From Gemmatimonadota bacterium (GTDB taxonomy: Bacteria > Gemmatimonadota > Gemmatimonadetes > Longimicrobiales > Gaopeijiaceae): a DNA stretch of 64,000 nt. This document shows positions 55,653 through 63,372 of this stretch, one piece after another. The stretch spans positions 26,522 to 90,521 of the forward strand of contig JAJDNC010000049.1 in NCBI GenBank assembly GCA_022340865.1, written 5' to 3'. The translations under genes and the position numbers were made by a program. Under the pieces are notes generated by a model. The model saw only the letters and a list, made by a program, of their open reading frames with translations, ran no database searches and was not told where the DNA came from. The stretch's first letter is position 1. The number at the start of each line of letters is the position of its first letter.

Positions 55653-56383
55653 GCGAACCGAACGAACGGAGCGACGGGCGCGCGGCGGTCCGCGCCGACG
55701 ACGTATGGAAGATCTATCCCCAGGAGCCGGCGCCGGTGGAGGCCGTGCGGGGATTCACCATCGACGTCGCCACGGGCGACTTCGTGGCCATGGCCGGGCC
55801 CTCTGGCTCGGGGAAGACCACCGTCCTGAATCTTCTCGGCGGCCTGACGCGGCCGACACGGGGCAGGATCTGGGTGGGCGGGGAGGAGCTGACAGCCCTG
55901 GACGACCGCCACCTGGCGCGCCTCCGCCTGGAGCAGATCGGCTTCGTCTTCCAGGCGTACAACTTGCTCCCGGTGCTCTCCGCCCTGGAGAACGCGGAGT
56001 TCACCCTCCTCCTCCGGGGCGTGCCCGCCGAGGAGCGGCGTCACCGTGTTCAGGAGCTCTTCGCGCAGATCGGCCTGGACGGCCTGGAGGACCGCAGGCC
56101 GGGCCGGCTCTCGGGCGGGCAGCAGCAGCGCGTCGCGGTGGCACGCGCCGTCGTGGGCCAGCCCGCCCTCGTGCTCGCCGACGAGCCCACCGCCAATCTG
56201 GACTCGGCCAGCTCCGACGCGCTTCTCGACGTCATGGAGCGTCTGAACCGCGACCTCGGCACCACCTTCGTCTTCTCCACCCACGATCCCAGGGTGATGG
56301 AGCGGGCCCTCCGTCTGGTCCGCCTCGTGGACGGGCGCATCGAGCGGGACGAGCGCCGGGGGCCAGTGCCCGCCGCGTCATGA
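55649..56383 (+). CDS. ABC transporter ATPase, LolD/MacB type
   Basis: A 244-aa ATPase. Walker A AGPSGSGKTTVLNLLGG near residue 50, Q-loop FVFQAYNLLPVLSALENAEF, signature LSGGQQQRVAVARAVV, Walker B ALVLADEPTANLD, and the switch His in FVFSTHDPRVM. This is the 3.A.1.122/125 mechanotransmission-type ATPase that works with FtsX permeases to push or extract periplasmic or lipid cargo. It overlaps genes on both sides by 4 bp. Confidence 0.94.
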   Translation: MSEPNERSDGRAAVRADDVWKIYPQEPAPVEAVRGFTIDVATGDFVAMAGPSGSGKTTVLNLLGGLTRPTRGRIWVGGEELTALDDRHLARLRLEQIGFVFQAYNLLPVLSALENAEFTLLLRGVPAEERRHRVQELFAQIGLDGLEDRRPGRLSGGQQQRVAVARAVVGQPALVLADEPTANLDSASSDALLDVMERLNRDLGTTFVFSTHDPRVMERALRLVRLVDGRIERDERRGPVPAAS

Positions 56384-57642
56384 AGTCGTCGCGTAGCCCG
56401 GGGCCGCCCCGCGCCCCGTGCAGATCGGCTTCCCATGTCGGCTGCGCCGCTCGGGGCGGCGCCCTCCTCGGGGTGTCGGCGCTGGTGCTCGCGGCGACGC
56501 TCTTCCCCGCTCCGGCCACTTCCCAGAAGCTCGGCGTCACCGGGTATGCCCTGGGGGTGGCCGTCGCTTCGGGCTCGTCGGCGCTGGCGGCGTCCGGAAC
56601 CACCCTCCTGGGCCGCGCGCGCATCATGCCGAAGTTCACGGACGGCCCGTTCACCGTGGACGTAGCCTACGAGCATGTCCTTCAGCGCACGCCTGCGGGA
56701 GGCGGGTTCGCCATCACCAGCCCCGGCGGAACCACGGGGGGGAGCAGCGATTGGATGGGCCTCGACTGGACCATCCGTTCCACCTCGAGGAGCGACTGGC
56801 GCCAGCGCTTCGACCGGCTGAACGTGTCGGTGAACGCCGGGCCCCTGGCCGTGACCGTGGGACGCCAGGCGATCTCGTGGGCTACGACGCTCATACTCAC
56901 CCCCGCGGATCCCTTCGCCCCCTTCAGCCCGTCCGACCCGTTCCGCGAGTACCTCGGGGGGGTGGATGCCATACGGGTCCAGACGTTTCCCGGGCCCTTC
57001 TCCGAGGTGGAGGCCGTCGTGCGCGGAGCCGACACCCCCGACGGCCGCACGCTGACCGCGCTGGCGCGGGCGCAGACCTCACGGGGTGGATGGGCGGTGG
57101 GCGCATGGGGGGGCATCCTCCACGATCAGGGTGCCGCGGCCGTGTTCGCCACGGGGGCGGTACGGGCCACGGGCGTGCGGATGGCAACGGCGATCAGAAG
57201 GGCCCCCTCCGGGGGCGGCACCGTACGCGCAACCGTGGGGGCCGACGAGCGCTTCACGGTGTACGGGCGGGACCTGTACGCGGTGGTGGAGGTGCAATAC
57301 GACGGCTTCGGCGCCAGCGACGCCGCGGGCCTCCTCGCCGCCGCCACCTCCGCACCGTACGGCCGCGGCGAGATGCAGGTCCTGGGACGCTGGGAAACCG
57401 CTACACAGGTGAGCTATCAGATCCACCCGCTGGTCTCCGTGGACGTCCTGGCGCTGGGGAACCTGGACGACGGCAGCGTCCTGGTGGCGCCCGGGCTGAC
57501 GTGGTCGGCCACCGCCTCCATGTCCGTGCGCGCCGGGGCATTCAGCGGAATCGGTCGGGGGGGGCTGACCCTCTCGGGACCCCGCTCGGAGTACGGCGAA
57601 GTGCCCCGGCTCGGCTACCTGGCCGTCTCCTGGTTCTTCTGA
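56380..57642 (+). CDS. Predicted outer-membrane beta-barrel protein of the export operon
   Basis: A 420-aa exported protein. A long signal region (ALLGVSALVLAATLFPAPAT) is followed by many amphipathic strands (RFDRLNVSVNAGPLAVTVGR, LYAVVEVQYDGFG, GEMQVLGRWETATQVSYQIH, LGYLAVSWFF), and it ends in Phe, the outer-membrane insertion signature. There are no repeats or enzyme motifs; strand number is probably 16-18 by length. The start overlaps the ATPase stop (ATGA), tying an outer-membrane component to the ABC system. Related to porin- or alginate-export-like barrels only in general style. Confidence 0.72.
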   Translation: MKSSRSPGPPRAPCRSASHVGCAARGGALLGVSALVLAATLFPAPATSQKLGVTGYALGVAVASGSSALAASGTTLLGRARIMPKFTDGPFTVDVAYEHVLQRTPAGGGFAITSPGGTTGGSSDWMGLDWTIRSTSRSDWRQRFDRLNVSVNAGPLAVTVGRQAISWATTLILTPADPFAPFSPSDPFREYLGGVDAIRVQTFPGPFSEVEAVVRGADTPDGRTLTALARAQTSRGGWAVGAWGGILHDQGAAAVFATGAVRATGVRMATAIRRAPSGGGTVRATVGADERFTVYGRDLYAVVEVQYDGFGASDAAGLLAAATSAPYGRGEMQVLGRWETATQVSYQIHPLVSVDVLALGNLDDGSVLVAPGLTWSATASMSVRAGAFSGIGRGGLTLSGPRSEYGEVPRLGYLAVSWFF

Positions 57643-57724
57643 GGCCCGGTCTCGCCGGTGGCCGCTGAATCCTTCGGCACCTCTCCGGCGTACAAGAAGA
57701 GTGGCATCAACGGAGGAGGACGCC

Positions 57725-57907
57725 ATGTCCAAGAAGAACCGCCAGCATGCGCCCCGCGACCGCAAGCGGCCCATCTCCATGCCCAAGCCCCCGTGCACGC
57801 CCGAGCCCCCGCGCTTCCCACCGCCGGTGCGGCCTTCGGGTCCGGGATGCTCCACCCTGCCCCACCCGAGGACGGTGTTCAAGCCGGGACGTCGCGGTCG
57901 GCACTAG
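57725..57907 (+). CDS. Small Pro/Arg/Lys-rich protein
   Basis: A 60-aa highly basic protein (starts MSKKNRQHAPRDRKRPIS, ends KPGRRGRH), rich in proline, with two Cys. The GGAGGAGG ribosome-binding site is placed well before the ATG, which supports translation. It could bind nucleic acid or ribosomes, but no family is recognised. It lies between the export operon and a convergent two-component pair. Confidence 0.6.
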   Translation: MSKKNRQHAPRDRKRPISMPKPPCTPEPPRFPPPVRPSGPGCSTLPHPRTVFKPGRRGRH

Positions 57908-57959
57908 TGCGGTGTGGCGCACCGCACCAGCAGGTCGTTGAAGGGCGGGTCGAGGGCCC

Positions 57960-58622
57960 TCAGCCCTCCTCGGTGAGGCCGTTCTCGACGACGAAGCGCG
58001 TGAGACCCGCTACCGTGCGGATGCGCAGCTTCGACATGACGCGCTCACGGTGGGTCTCCACCGTGCGTGGGCTGATGCCGAACTCCTCGGCGATCTCCCG
58101 GTTCGTGCGTCCGTTGGCCACGCGGACCAGCACCTCGCGCTCACGTGTGGTGAGTACCTCCAGGCGGGAGCGCTGACGCTCCCGCTCCAGCTCCTCGCGC
58201 AGCGCGACGCCGAGCTGGTGCGTGACGCGCTCGGCGAAGTACTCCTTGCCCGCGTGCACCGCCTCCACGGCCTCCCTGAGCTCGCCCGGGCCGACGTCCT
58301 TGAGGATGTATCCGTCCGCCCCGGCACGGACGGCCTCCAACACGTACTCGGGATCGTCATGCATGGAGAGCACCAGGATCGCCACCTCCGACCCGGCCGT
58401 ACGCAACTCCTTGGCCACCTCGAGCCCCGTCTTCTTGGGCATGGAGATGTCGAGCACCAGGAGGTCCGGCGTGGCGGTCTCCATGAGTCCCAGAACCTCC
58501 GTGCCGTTGCCGGCCTCCGCGATGACCTCCAGGCCGTCGATGTCCTCGAGAACGTGACGGATGCCCTGCCGGACCACCGCGTGGTCGTCGGCGATGATGA
58601 CCCGGATGCGCGCTTCGCTCAC
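57960..58622 (-). CDS. NarL/LuxR-type response regulator
   Basis: A 220-aa regulator. The receiver domain (1-120) has IIADDHAVVRQGI (acidic pocket), the phospho-Asp in LLVLDISMPKKTG, and VLSMHDD with Lys in GYILKDVG. The LuxR-type HTH (about 150-215) shows LTTREREVLVRVANGRTNRE, then IAEEFGISPRTVETHRERVM and KLRIRTVAGLTRFVV. The GTG start overlaps the kinase stop (GTGA), so both are made from one message with the kinase first. Confidence 0.94.
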   Translation of the reverse strand: MSEARIRVIIADDHAVVRQGIRHVLEDIDGLEVIAEAGNGTEVLGLMETATPDLLVLDISMPKKTGLEVAKELRTAGSEVAILVLSMHDDPEYVLEAVRAGADGYILKDVGPGELREAVEAVHAGKEYFAERVTHQLGVALREELERERQRSRLEVLTTREREVLVRVANGRTNREIAEEFGISPRTVETHRERVMSKLRIRTVAGLTRFVVENGLTEEG

Positions 58623-60415
58623 GTGCTCTCTCCTCCGTCGTCTTCCTTCTTCATTGCAGCGTTCACCGGTACACGCACGCTCACGCGGGCGCCGCCGTCC
58701 GGTCCGTTCTCCAGGGTGAAGGACCCGCCCACGCCACCGATGCGTTCGCGGATCCCCGCGAGGCCGCCCCTGGTCCGGTTCAATCCTCGTGGATCGTCGG
58801 TGGGAAAGCCGACGCCGTCGTCCGCGACCTCAAGGTGAACCTCGCGCTCCGTCGCCGACAACACCACCTGCACATGCTTGCACTGCCCGTGGCGCACCGC
58901 GTTGGCTAGCGCCTCCTGGAGGGTACGATAGAGGGCCAGCTCGCCATCCCCGCCCAGGGGTGGAAGCGCAGGGGGCGCGTCGAAGGTGACGCCGAGGGCC
59001 TCCTGGCCTCCGAAGTCCCGCGCCAGCGCCCGCAAGGCCGGTAGCAGCCCGAGGTCGTCCAGGGCGGTGGGTCTCAGGTTGCGGGTAACGCTGCGGATGC
59101 TCTTGATCCCCTCCCCCACCAATGCCCGGGCGCGGTCCAGGGCCAGCGCCATGCTCTCGTCGCCCTTCTCGCGCAAGAGCCCGAGCTGCATGTTCACCGC
59201 AGCGAGGACCTGGGCGGTCTCGTCGTGGAGCTCCCTGGAGAGGCGATTCCGCTCCTCCTCGTGCTGCCGCACCATGCGCATCTGGAGGCGCTCCAGCTCC
59301 TCCGTGCGATCCTCCAGGCTGCGGTAGAGATCCTCGTTCTCGAGGGCGGCACCCACCTGCTGACCGAACGCCTCGAGGAACTGGGTGTCCAACGCCGTGA
59401 AGGGGTCGCGGGCTTCGCCCACGACCACCAGGGCCCCGGCCACGGTGGAGCCCCGGAGCACGGGGATGGCCGCCGTATACGGATGGGCCCAGAACGGGCT
59501 CTTGGATCCCTCCTGGCCCTGTACCACGGAAGGCGCTCCCAGCGTGCGCACCCGATCCACCGCCCGCCAGGCCGACTCCGGTGGGTCCTCGTACGGCCAG
59601 AGCGCACAGACGCCCGCGCCGTTGATGAACGCCCCCCCATCCTCCCGGGTCAGGTAGAGGGCGGACCCGTGGACGCCGCGCAGCGCGAGGGCCCGCCGCA
59701 GCACGGCCTCGGGGACTCCTTCGCTCCGGCGCCCCCTCTGTTGAAGCTCGCCGGAGAGCGCGGTCAGGGTGCGCAGCCCCTGGTCCAGGTCCTCGAGGAC
59801 GAGGAGCAGGATCCCCACGCCCACCACGAGCTGGAACAGGATGTCCAGGTAGTAGCCCCAGGGGCTCCAGATCCCCCGAGCCCGCAGGATCGGGTAGTCC
59901 AGGTGGTGAACGGCCCACAGCGCCAACGAGCCGGCCAGCAGGCGAGACGCCGGTGAGCCCACCTCACGGTCGTAGCGATAGAAGACCCAGGCGGTCCAGG
60001 CGGTGGCGGCGCTGAGGAACCCCACGGCGGGGCCGGAGGCGAGAAAGAAGTTCTGCAGGCGGTAGATGGCGACGTAGGACCATACCGGGGGAAAGAGCCC
60101 AAGCACCACGAACCACCATCGTGACGGGAGCTTGCGCGAGAAGACCAGCGCGGCCCAGAGCAAGGCTACCGCCGTCCAGCCGGTGGTCACCTGGTGCCAG
60201 TACAGCCACCCGAGGGCACCGGTATGCAGGAAGCTGACGATGGCGCCCAGCCGGGTCCCGTAGATGGCCCACGCCAGGGCCCACAGACCGAAGTACTCCT
60301 TCCGGTACCGCGCGTACAGAACGGCGCACAGGATGACGAGCCCCAGCGTCACCGCGATCTGCAGGTATGCGGCGGCGAGCTCGGTGAGGGACACGGCCGG
60401 AGCGTTGGCGTTCAT
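58619..60415 (-). CDS. Membrane sensor histidine kinase, GAF plus HisKA_3
   Basis: A 598-aa NarX-like kinase. About seven hydrophobic helices fill residues 10-235 (AAAYLQIAVTLGLVILCAVL, WTAVALLWAALVFSR, FLSAATAWTAWVFYR and others). A GAF-type domain follows (about 270-400), then a coiled coil (LEDRTEELERLQMRMVRQHE), the HisKA_3 phospho-His in RLSRELHDETAQVLAAVN, and a HATPase domain with EALANAVRHGQCKHV, DDGVGFP and GGLAGIRERIGGVGG. ATG 60415 is the natural start; the frame upstream to 60823 is non-coding. The input is unknown. Confidence 0.9.
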   Translation of the reverse strand: MNANAPAVSLTELAAAYLQIAVTLGLVILCAVLYARYRKEYFGLWALAWAIYGTRLGAIVSFLHTGALGWLYWHQVTTGWTAVALLWAALVFSRKLPSRWWFVVLGLFPPVWSYVAIYRLQNFFLASGPAVGFLSAATAWTAWVFYRYDREVGSPASRLLAGSLALWAVHHLDYPILRARGIWSPWGYYLDILFQLVVGVGILLLVLEDLDQGLRTLTALSGELQQRGRRSEGVPEAVLRRALALRGVHGSALYLTREDGGAFINGAGVCALWPYEDPPESAWRAVDRVRTLGAPSVVQGQEGSKSPFWAHPYTAAIPVLRGSTVAGALVVVGEARDPFTALDTQFLEAFGQQVGAALENEDLYRSLEDRTEELERLQMRMVRQHEEERNRLSRELHDETAQVLAAVNMQLGLLREKGDESMALALDRARALVGEGIKSIRSVTRNLRPTALDDLGLLPALRALARDFGGQEALGVTFDAPPALPPLGGDGELALYRTLQEALANAVRHGQCKHVQVVLSATEREVHLEVADDGVGFPTDDPRGLNRTRGGLAGIRERIGGVGGSFTLENGPDGGARVSVRVPVNAAMKKEDDGGEST

Positions 60416-60840
60416 GAGGCGGAATCTGGGGCCACGGCGCCCCAACCCACAATCGACCAACGCCATGTCCTGCGCGGCCTTGGGGAGAGAGGCCCCCGCA
60501 TCAACCCGAAGGGGATTCCCCGACGATCCTCCCGGTCGAATCCCCACTTTCTGAGAACGGGACGCCGTTTCTAGCTTTGGAGGGACTCCTGCCGGCGGCT
60601 CGCAGCGGCGGGCCGGATCCCCGGATGCGGAGGCTGGACAGCCAGGGCTCTGCCGCGACTGCCGTGCCTCCACTCCCGGAGCTCTTCGCCGCCGCGGTGA
60701 GCCGCGTCGGCACGGAGAGGGCCTTCGCCCTCGAGGCATCGAGGGCTTCCGCGCCTTTTTGGAGTCGCGAACGCGCTTTACACTGTGAGCGTTCCCCGGC
60801 TCCTCCGGCGAACCGACCTGCACGACAAAAGGGGACCACC
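60416..60840. other. 425-bp intergenic region, divergent kinase and transketolase-family genes
   Basis: No gene is seen. Before the plus-strand gene there is a -10-like TACACT (60779-60784) with TTTTTG 17 bases upstream (60756-60761). The inverted repeat GAACGC (60769-60774) / GCGTTC (60789-60794) straddles it and may be an operator. AAAAGGGG stands 7 bases before the ATG at 60841 as a good ribosome-binding site. The left half, nearest the kinase, shows nothing clear. Confidence 0.4.
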
Positions 60841-63231
60841 ATGAGCAGAGCCTTCGGCCCTCGGCGGGCTGAATGGATGGAAGTCGCCGAGCCCGGAGAT
60901 CTGGGCCTCTCGGCGCAGACCCTCGCCCACTTCGAAGCCTACGACCTGGCGTACCGGACCCTCACGGCGATTCTCTTCAACTACGCGCAGTCCGGCCATC
61001 CGGGCGGTTCGGTGTCGTCCGGCCACATCGTCACGGGGGTCCTCTTCGATGCGCTGGACTACGACCTCGGTGATCCCGTCCGCAGGGACGCGGACATCAT
61101 CTCGTACGCCGCCGGTCACAAGGCCACCGGTCTGTACGCCATGTGGGCGCTGCGTGACGAGGCGGTCCGCATCGCGCGTCCGGATCTGCTCCCCGAGGCC
61201 GTGAACCATCGGCTCCGACTGGAGGACCTCCTGGGCTTCCGGCGCAACCCCACGACCTTCACGCCCCTGTTCAAGGAGTTCGGTACGAAGCCCCTGGACG
61301 GACACCCCACGCCGGCCACACCCCACGTCCGGCTGTCCACGGGTCCCTCCGGAGTGGGCGTGGGCAGCTCCCTGGGGCTCGCCTTCACGGTGGCGGACTA
61401 CTTCGGCCGCGAGCAGGCGCCCAAAGTGCACATCATCGAGGGTGAAGGGGGCCTGACCCCGGGGCGCGTCTACGAGGCTGTAGCCAGCGCCTCCGCGGCA
61501 GGGTTGAGCAACGCCATCCTGCACCTGGACTGGAACCAGGCATCCATCGACTCCAATCGGGTGACCCGCGAGGGGTCGAACTGGGGCGACTACGTCCAGT
61601 GGGATCCCATGGAGTTCTTCTACCTCCAGGACTGGAACGTCATCCAGGTGGCCGACGGCTTCGACTTCGGCCAGGTCCTCACCGCCCAGCGCCTGGCGCT
61701 CAAGATGGACAACGGCCAGCCCACCGCCGTGGTGTACCGCACGGAGAAGGGCTGGAAGTACGGCATCACCGGGAAGAAGTCCCACGGTGGCGGCCACAAG
61801 CTCTGCAGCGACGAGTACTACGAGGCCGTCGCTCCCTTCTTCGGCAAGGGGGGTCCGGAGCTCCCGCACTGCGGCAACGGCAACGGCGGCCAGCGCTGCG
61901 CCGGCGCCAAGTTCAAGGACCAGGTGGAGCTGTGCTACTGGATGACCCTGCAGCGCGTGCGCGCGTTGCTCGAGTCCCAGCACCGCGAGATGTGCGACGA
62001 GATGGCCGGCCGCGTGGCCGCGGCGAGAGATCGGCTGAACGCCCACGGCCGGAAGCCGCGTGAGGGTGCCCCGGACGTCGAGCGCATCTTCGCGACGGCG
62101 GACCCGGACACCGTGCCGGAGTCCCTCGAGCTCGAGCCCGGCACCTCCATCGCGCTGCGCAGCCAGTTGGGCAAGGTGCTCGGCCATTTCAACAAGGCGA
62201 GCAACGGCGCCATCTTCATCGCCGCCGCGGACCTGCTGGATTCCACCGCGGTGTCGGGGGGCGCCAAGGGCTTCCCCGAGGGATACTTCCATCTCCGGGA
62301 CAACCCGGGTGCCCGCTCGCTGGCCATCGGCGGCATCTGCGAGGACGCCATCTCCTGCGTGCTCGCCGGGGCCTCGTCCATGGGCTTCCACATGGGCGCC
62401 GGTGCGTCGTACGGCGCCTTCATGGCGCCCCTGGGCCACATCCCGGCCCGGGTGCACGCCATCGCCAATCAGATGAGGCGGGAGGTAGAGGGGCACGACG
62501 CTCCCTATCGGCCTTTCATCCTCATCTGCGGCCACGCCGGCATGAAGACCGGTGAGGACGGGCCCACCCACGCGGACCCCCAGGCGCTGCAGCTCCACCA
62601 GGAGAACTACGTGCCCGGCACGGCGGTGACGCTCACGCCCTGGGAGCCCCAGGAGATCTGGCCTCTCATGGCGGCGGCGTTCCGCGCGCGTCCGGCGGTG
62701 ATCGTTCCCTACGTGACCCGCCCGGGCGAGCAGGTCCTCGACCGCGAGGCCCTGGGCCTGGCCCCGGCGAGCGAGGCCGCGAAGGGCCTGTATCGTCTGC
62801 GCTCCGCAAAGGGCGACCGCGACGGCACGGTGGTCCTGCAGGGCTCCGCGGTCGCCTACGAGTTCGTCACCTCGGCGCTCCCCATGCTCGAGGCCGACGG
62901 CGTGGAGCTCGACGTCCTCTACGTGTCCAGCGCGGAGCTCTTCGACCGCCTGGAGCCCGACCAGAAGGCCGCCATCTTCCCGGCGGAGCTGGCGCAGGAG
63001 GCCATGGGCATCACCGGCTTCACGCTGCCCACCTTGTACCGGTGGATCCGGTCGGACGTGGGCATGGCGCACACCATGTATCCGTTCCGGAAGGGCCACT
63101 ACCTGGGGAGCGGCCCCGGGGACATGGTGGTCTTCGAGGCCGGCCTGCACGGTGAAGGCCAGTACCGGGAGATCAAGAAGTACCTGGACGCCCTGGCCCG
63201 GGAGCGGGGAAAGAGCTCGGTCACGGTCTGA
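60841..63231 (+). CDS. Transketolase-family thiamin-diphosphate enzyme
   Basis: A 796-aa protein, longer than the usual 660-aa transketolase. The N-terminal TPP domain has QSGHPGGSVSSGHIVTGVLF (about 50-68), AGHKATGLYAMW (91-102), and the metal-binding EGEGG (200-204) with Asn at LDWNQASID (232), matching the GDG...N pattern with Glu. A Cys/Gly-rich insert near residue 340-360 (HCGNGNGGQRCAG) is unusual. The Pyr domain contains GGICEDAISCVLAGASSMGF (catalytic Glu region) and ICGHAGMKTGEDGPTHAD, typical of transketolase. Sugar phosphates are the likely substrates, but the divergent features leave room for another ketol transfer. Single gene followed by a terminator. Confidence 0.82.
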   Translation: MSRAFGPRRAEWMEVAEPGDLGLSAQTLAHFEAYDLAYRTLTAILFNYAQSGHPGGSVSSGHIVTGVLFDALDYDLGDPVRRDADIISYAAGHKATGLYAMWALRDEAVRIARPDLLPEAVNHRLRLEDLLGFRRNPTTFTPLFKEFGTKPLDGHPTPATPHVRLSTGPSGVGVGSSLGLAFTVADYFGREQAPKVHIIEGEGGLTPGRVYEAVASASAAGLSNAILHLDWNQASIDSNRVTREGSNWGDYVQWDPMEFFYLQDWNVIQVADGFDFGQVLTAQRLALKMDNGQPTAVVYRTEKGWKYGITGKKSHGGGHKLCSDEYYEAVAPFFGKGGPELPHCGNGNGGQRCAGAKFKDQVELCYWMTLQRVRALLESQHREMCDEMAGRVAAARDRLNAHGRKPREGAPDVERIFATADPDTVPESLELEPGTSIALRSQLGKVLGHFNKASNGAIFIAAADLLDSTAVSGGAKGFPEGYFHLRDNPGARSLAIGGICEDAISCVLAGASSMGFHMGAGASYGAFMAPLGHIPARVHAIANQMRREVEGHDAPYRPFILICGHAGMKTGEDGPTHADPQALQLHQENYVPGTAVTLTPWEPQEIWPLMAAAFRARPAVIVPYVTRPGEQVLDREALGLAPASEAAKGLYRLRSAKGDRDGTVVLQGSAVAYEFVTSALPMLEADGVELDVLYVSSAELFDRLEPDQKAAIFPAELAQEAMGITGFTLPTLYRWIRSDVGMAHTMYPFRKGHYLGSGPGDMVVFEAGLHGEGQYREIKKYLDALARERGKSSVTV

Positions 63232-63255
63232 TCGGCCCATCGCCGGCCTGGAAAC

Positions 63256-63290
63256 GGGCCCGGGGAGCGTACGATGCGCTCCCCGGGCCC
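63256..63290 (+). terminator. Intrinsic terminator after the transketolase-family gene
   Basis: A perfect 14-bp GC stem (63256-63269 with 63277-63290) and a 7-base loop, 25 bases after the stop codon, followed by TCGCTTTCC. Because the permease gene converges from the right, it may serve both directions. Confidence 0.8.
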
Positions 63291-63372
63291 TCGCTTTCCA
63301 CCCCCTCGCGGCCCGCGGCGCCGCTGGAGGCTTGGGCGGTCTCGCCCTTCGCCAGCCGGCTGCGGCGGATCC

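Noticed and set aside
60778..63240. An 820-codon open frame antisense to the transketolase-family gene, and similar long antisense frames over sdhA (10851-12953), nuoD/C (3383-5206) and E2/E1-beta (22181-24946).
   Set aside because: In very GC-rich coding DNA the opposite strand often stays open. These translations are rich in H, R, G, A, V with no domain, signal or ribosome-binding site, while the sense strand encodes clear enzymes.
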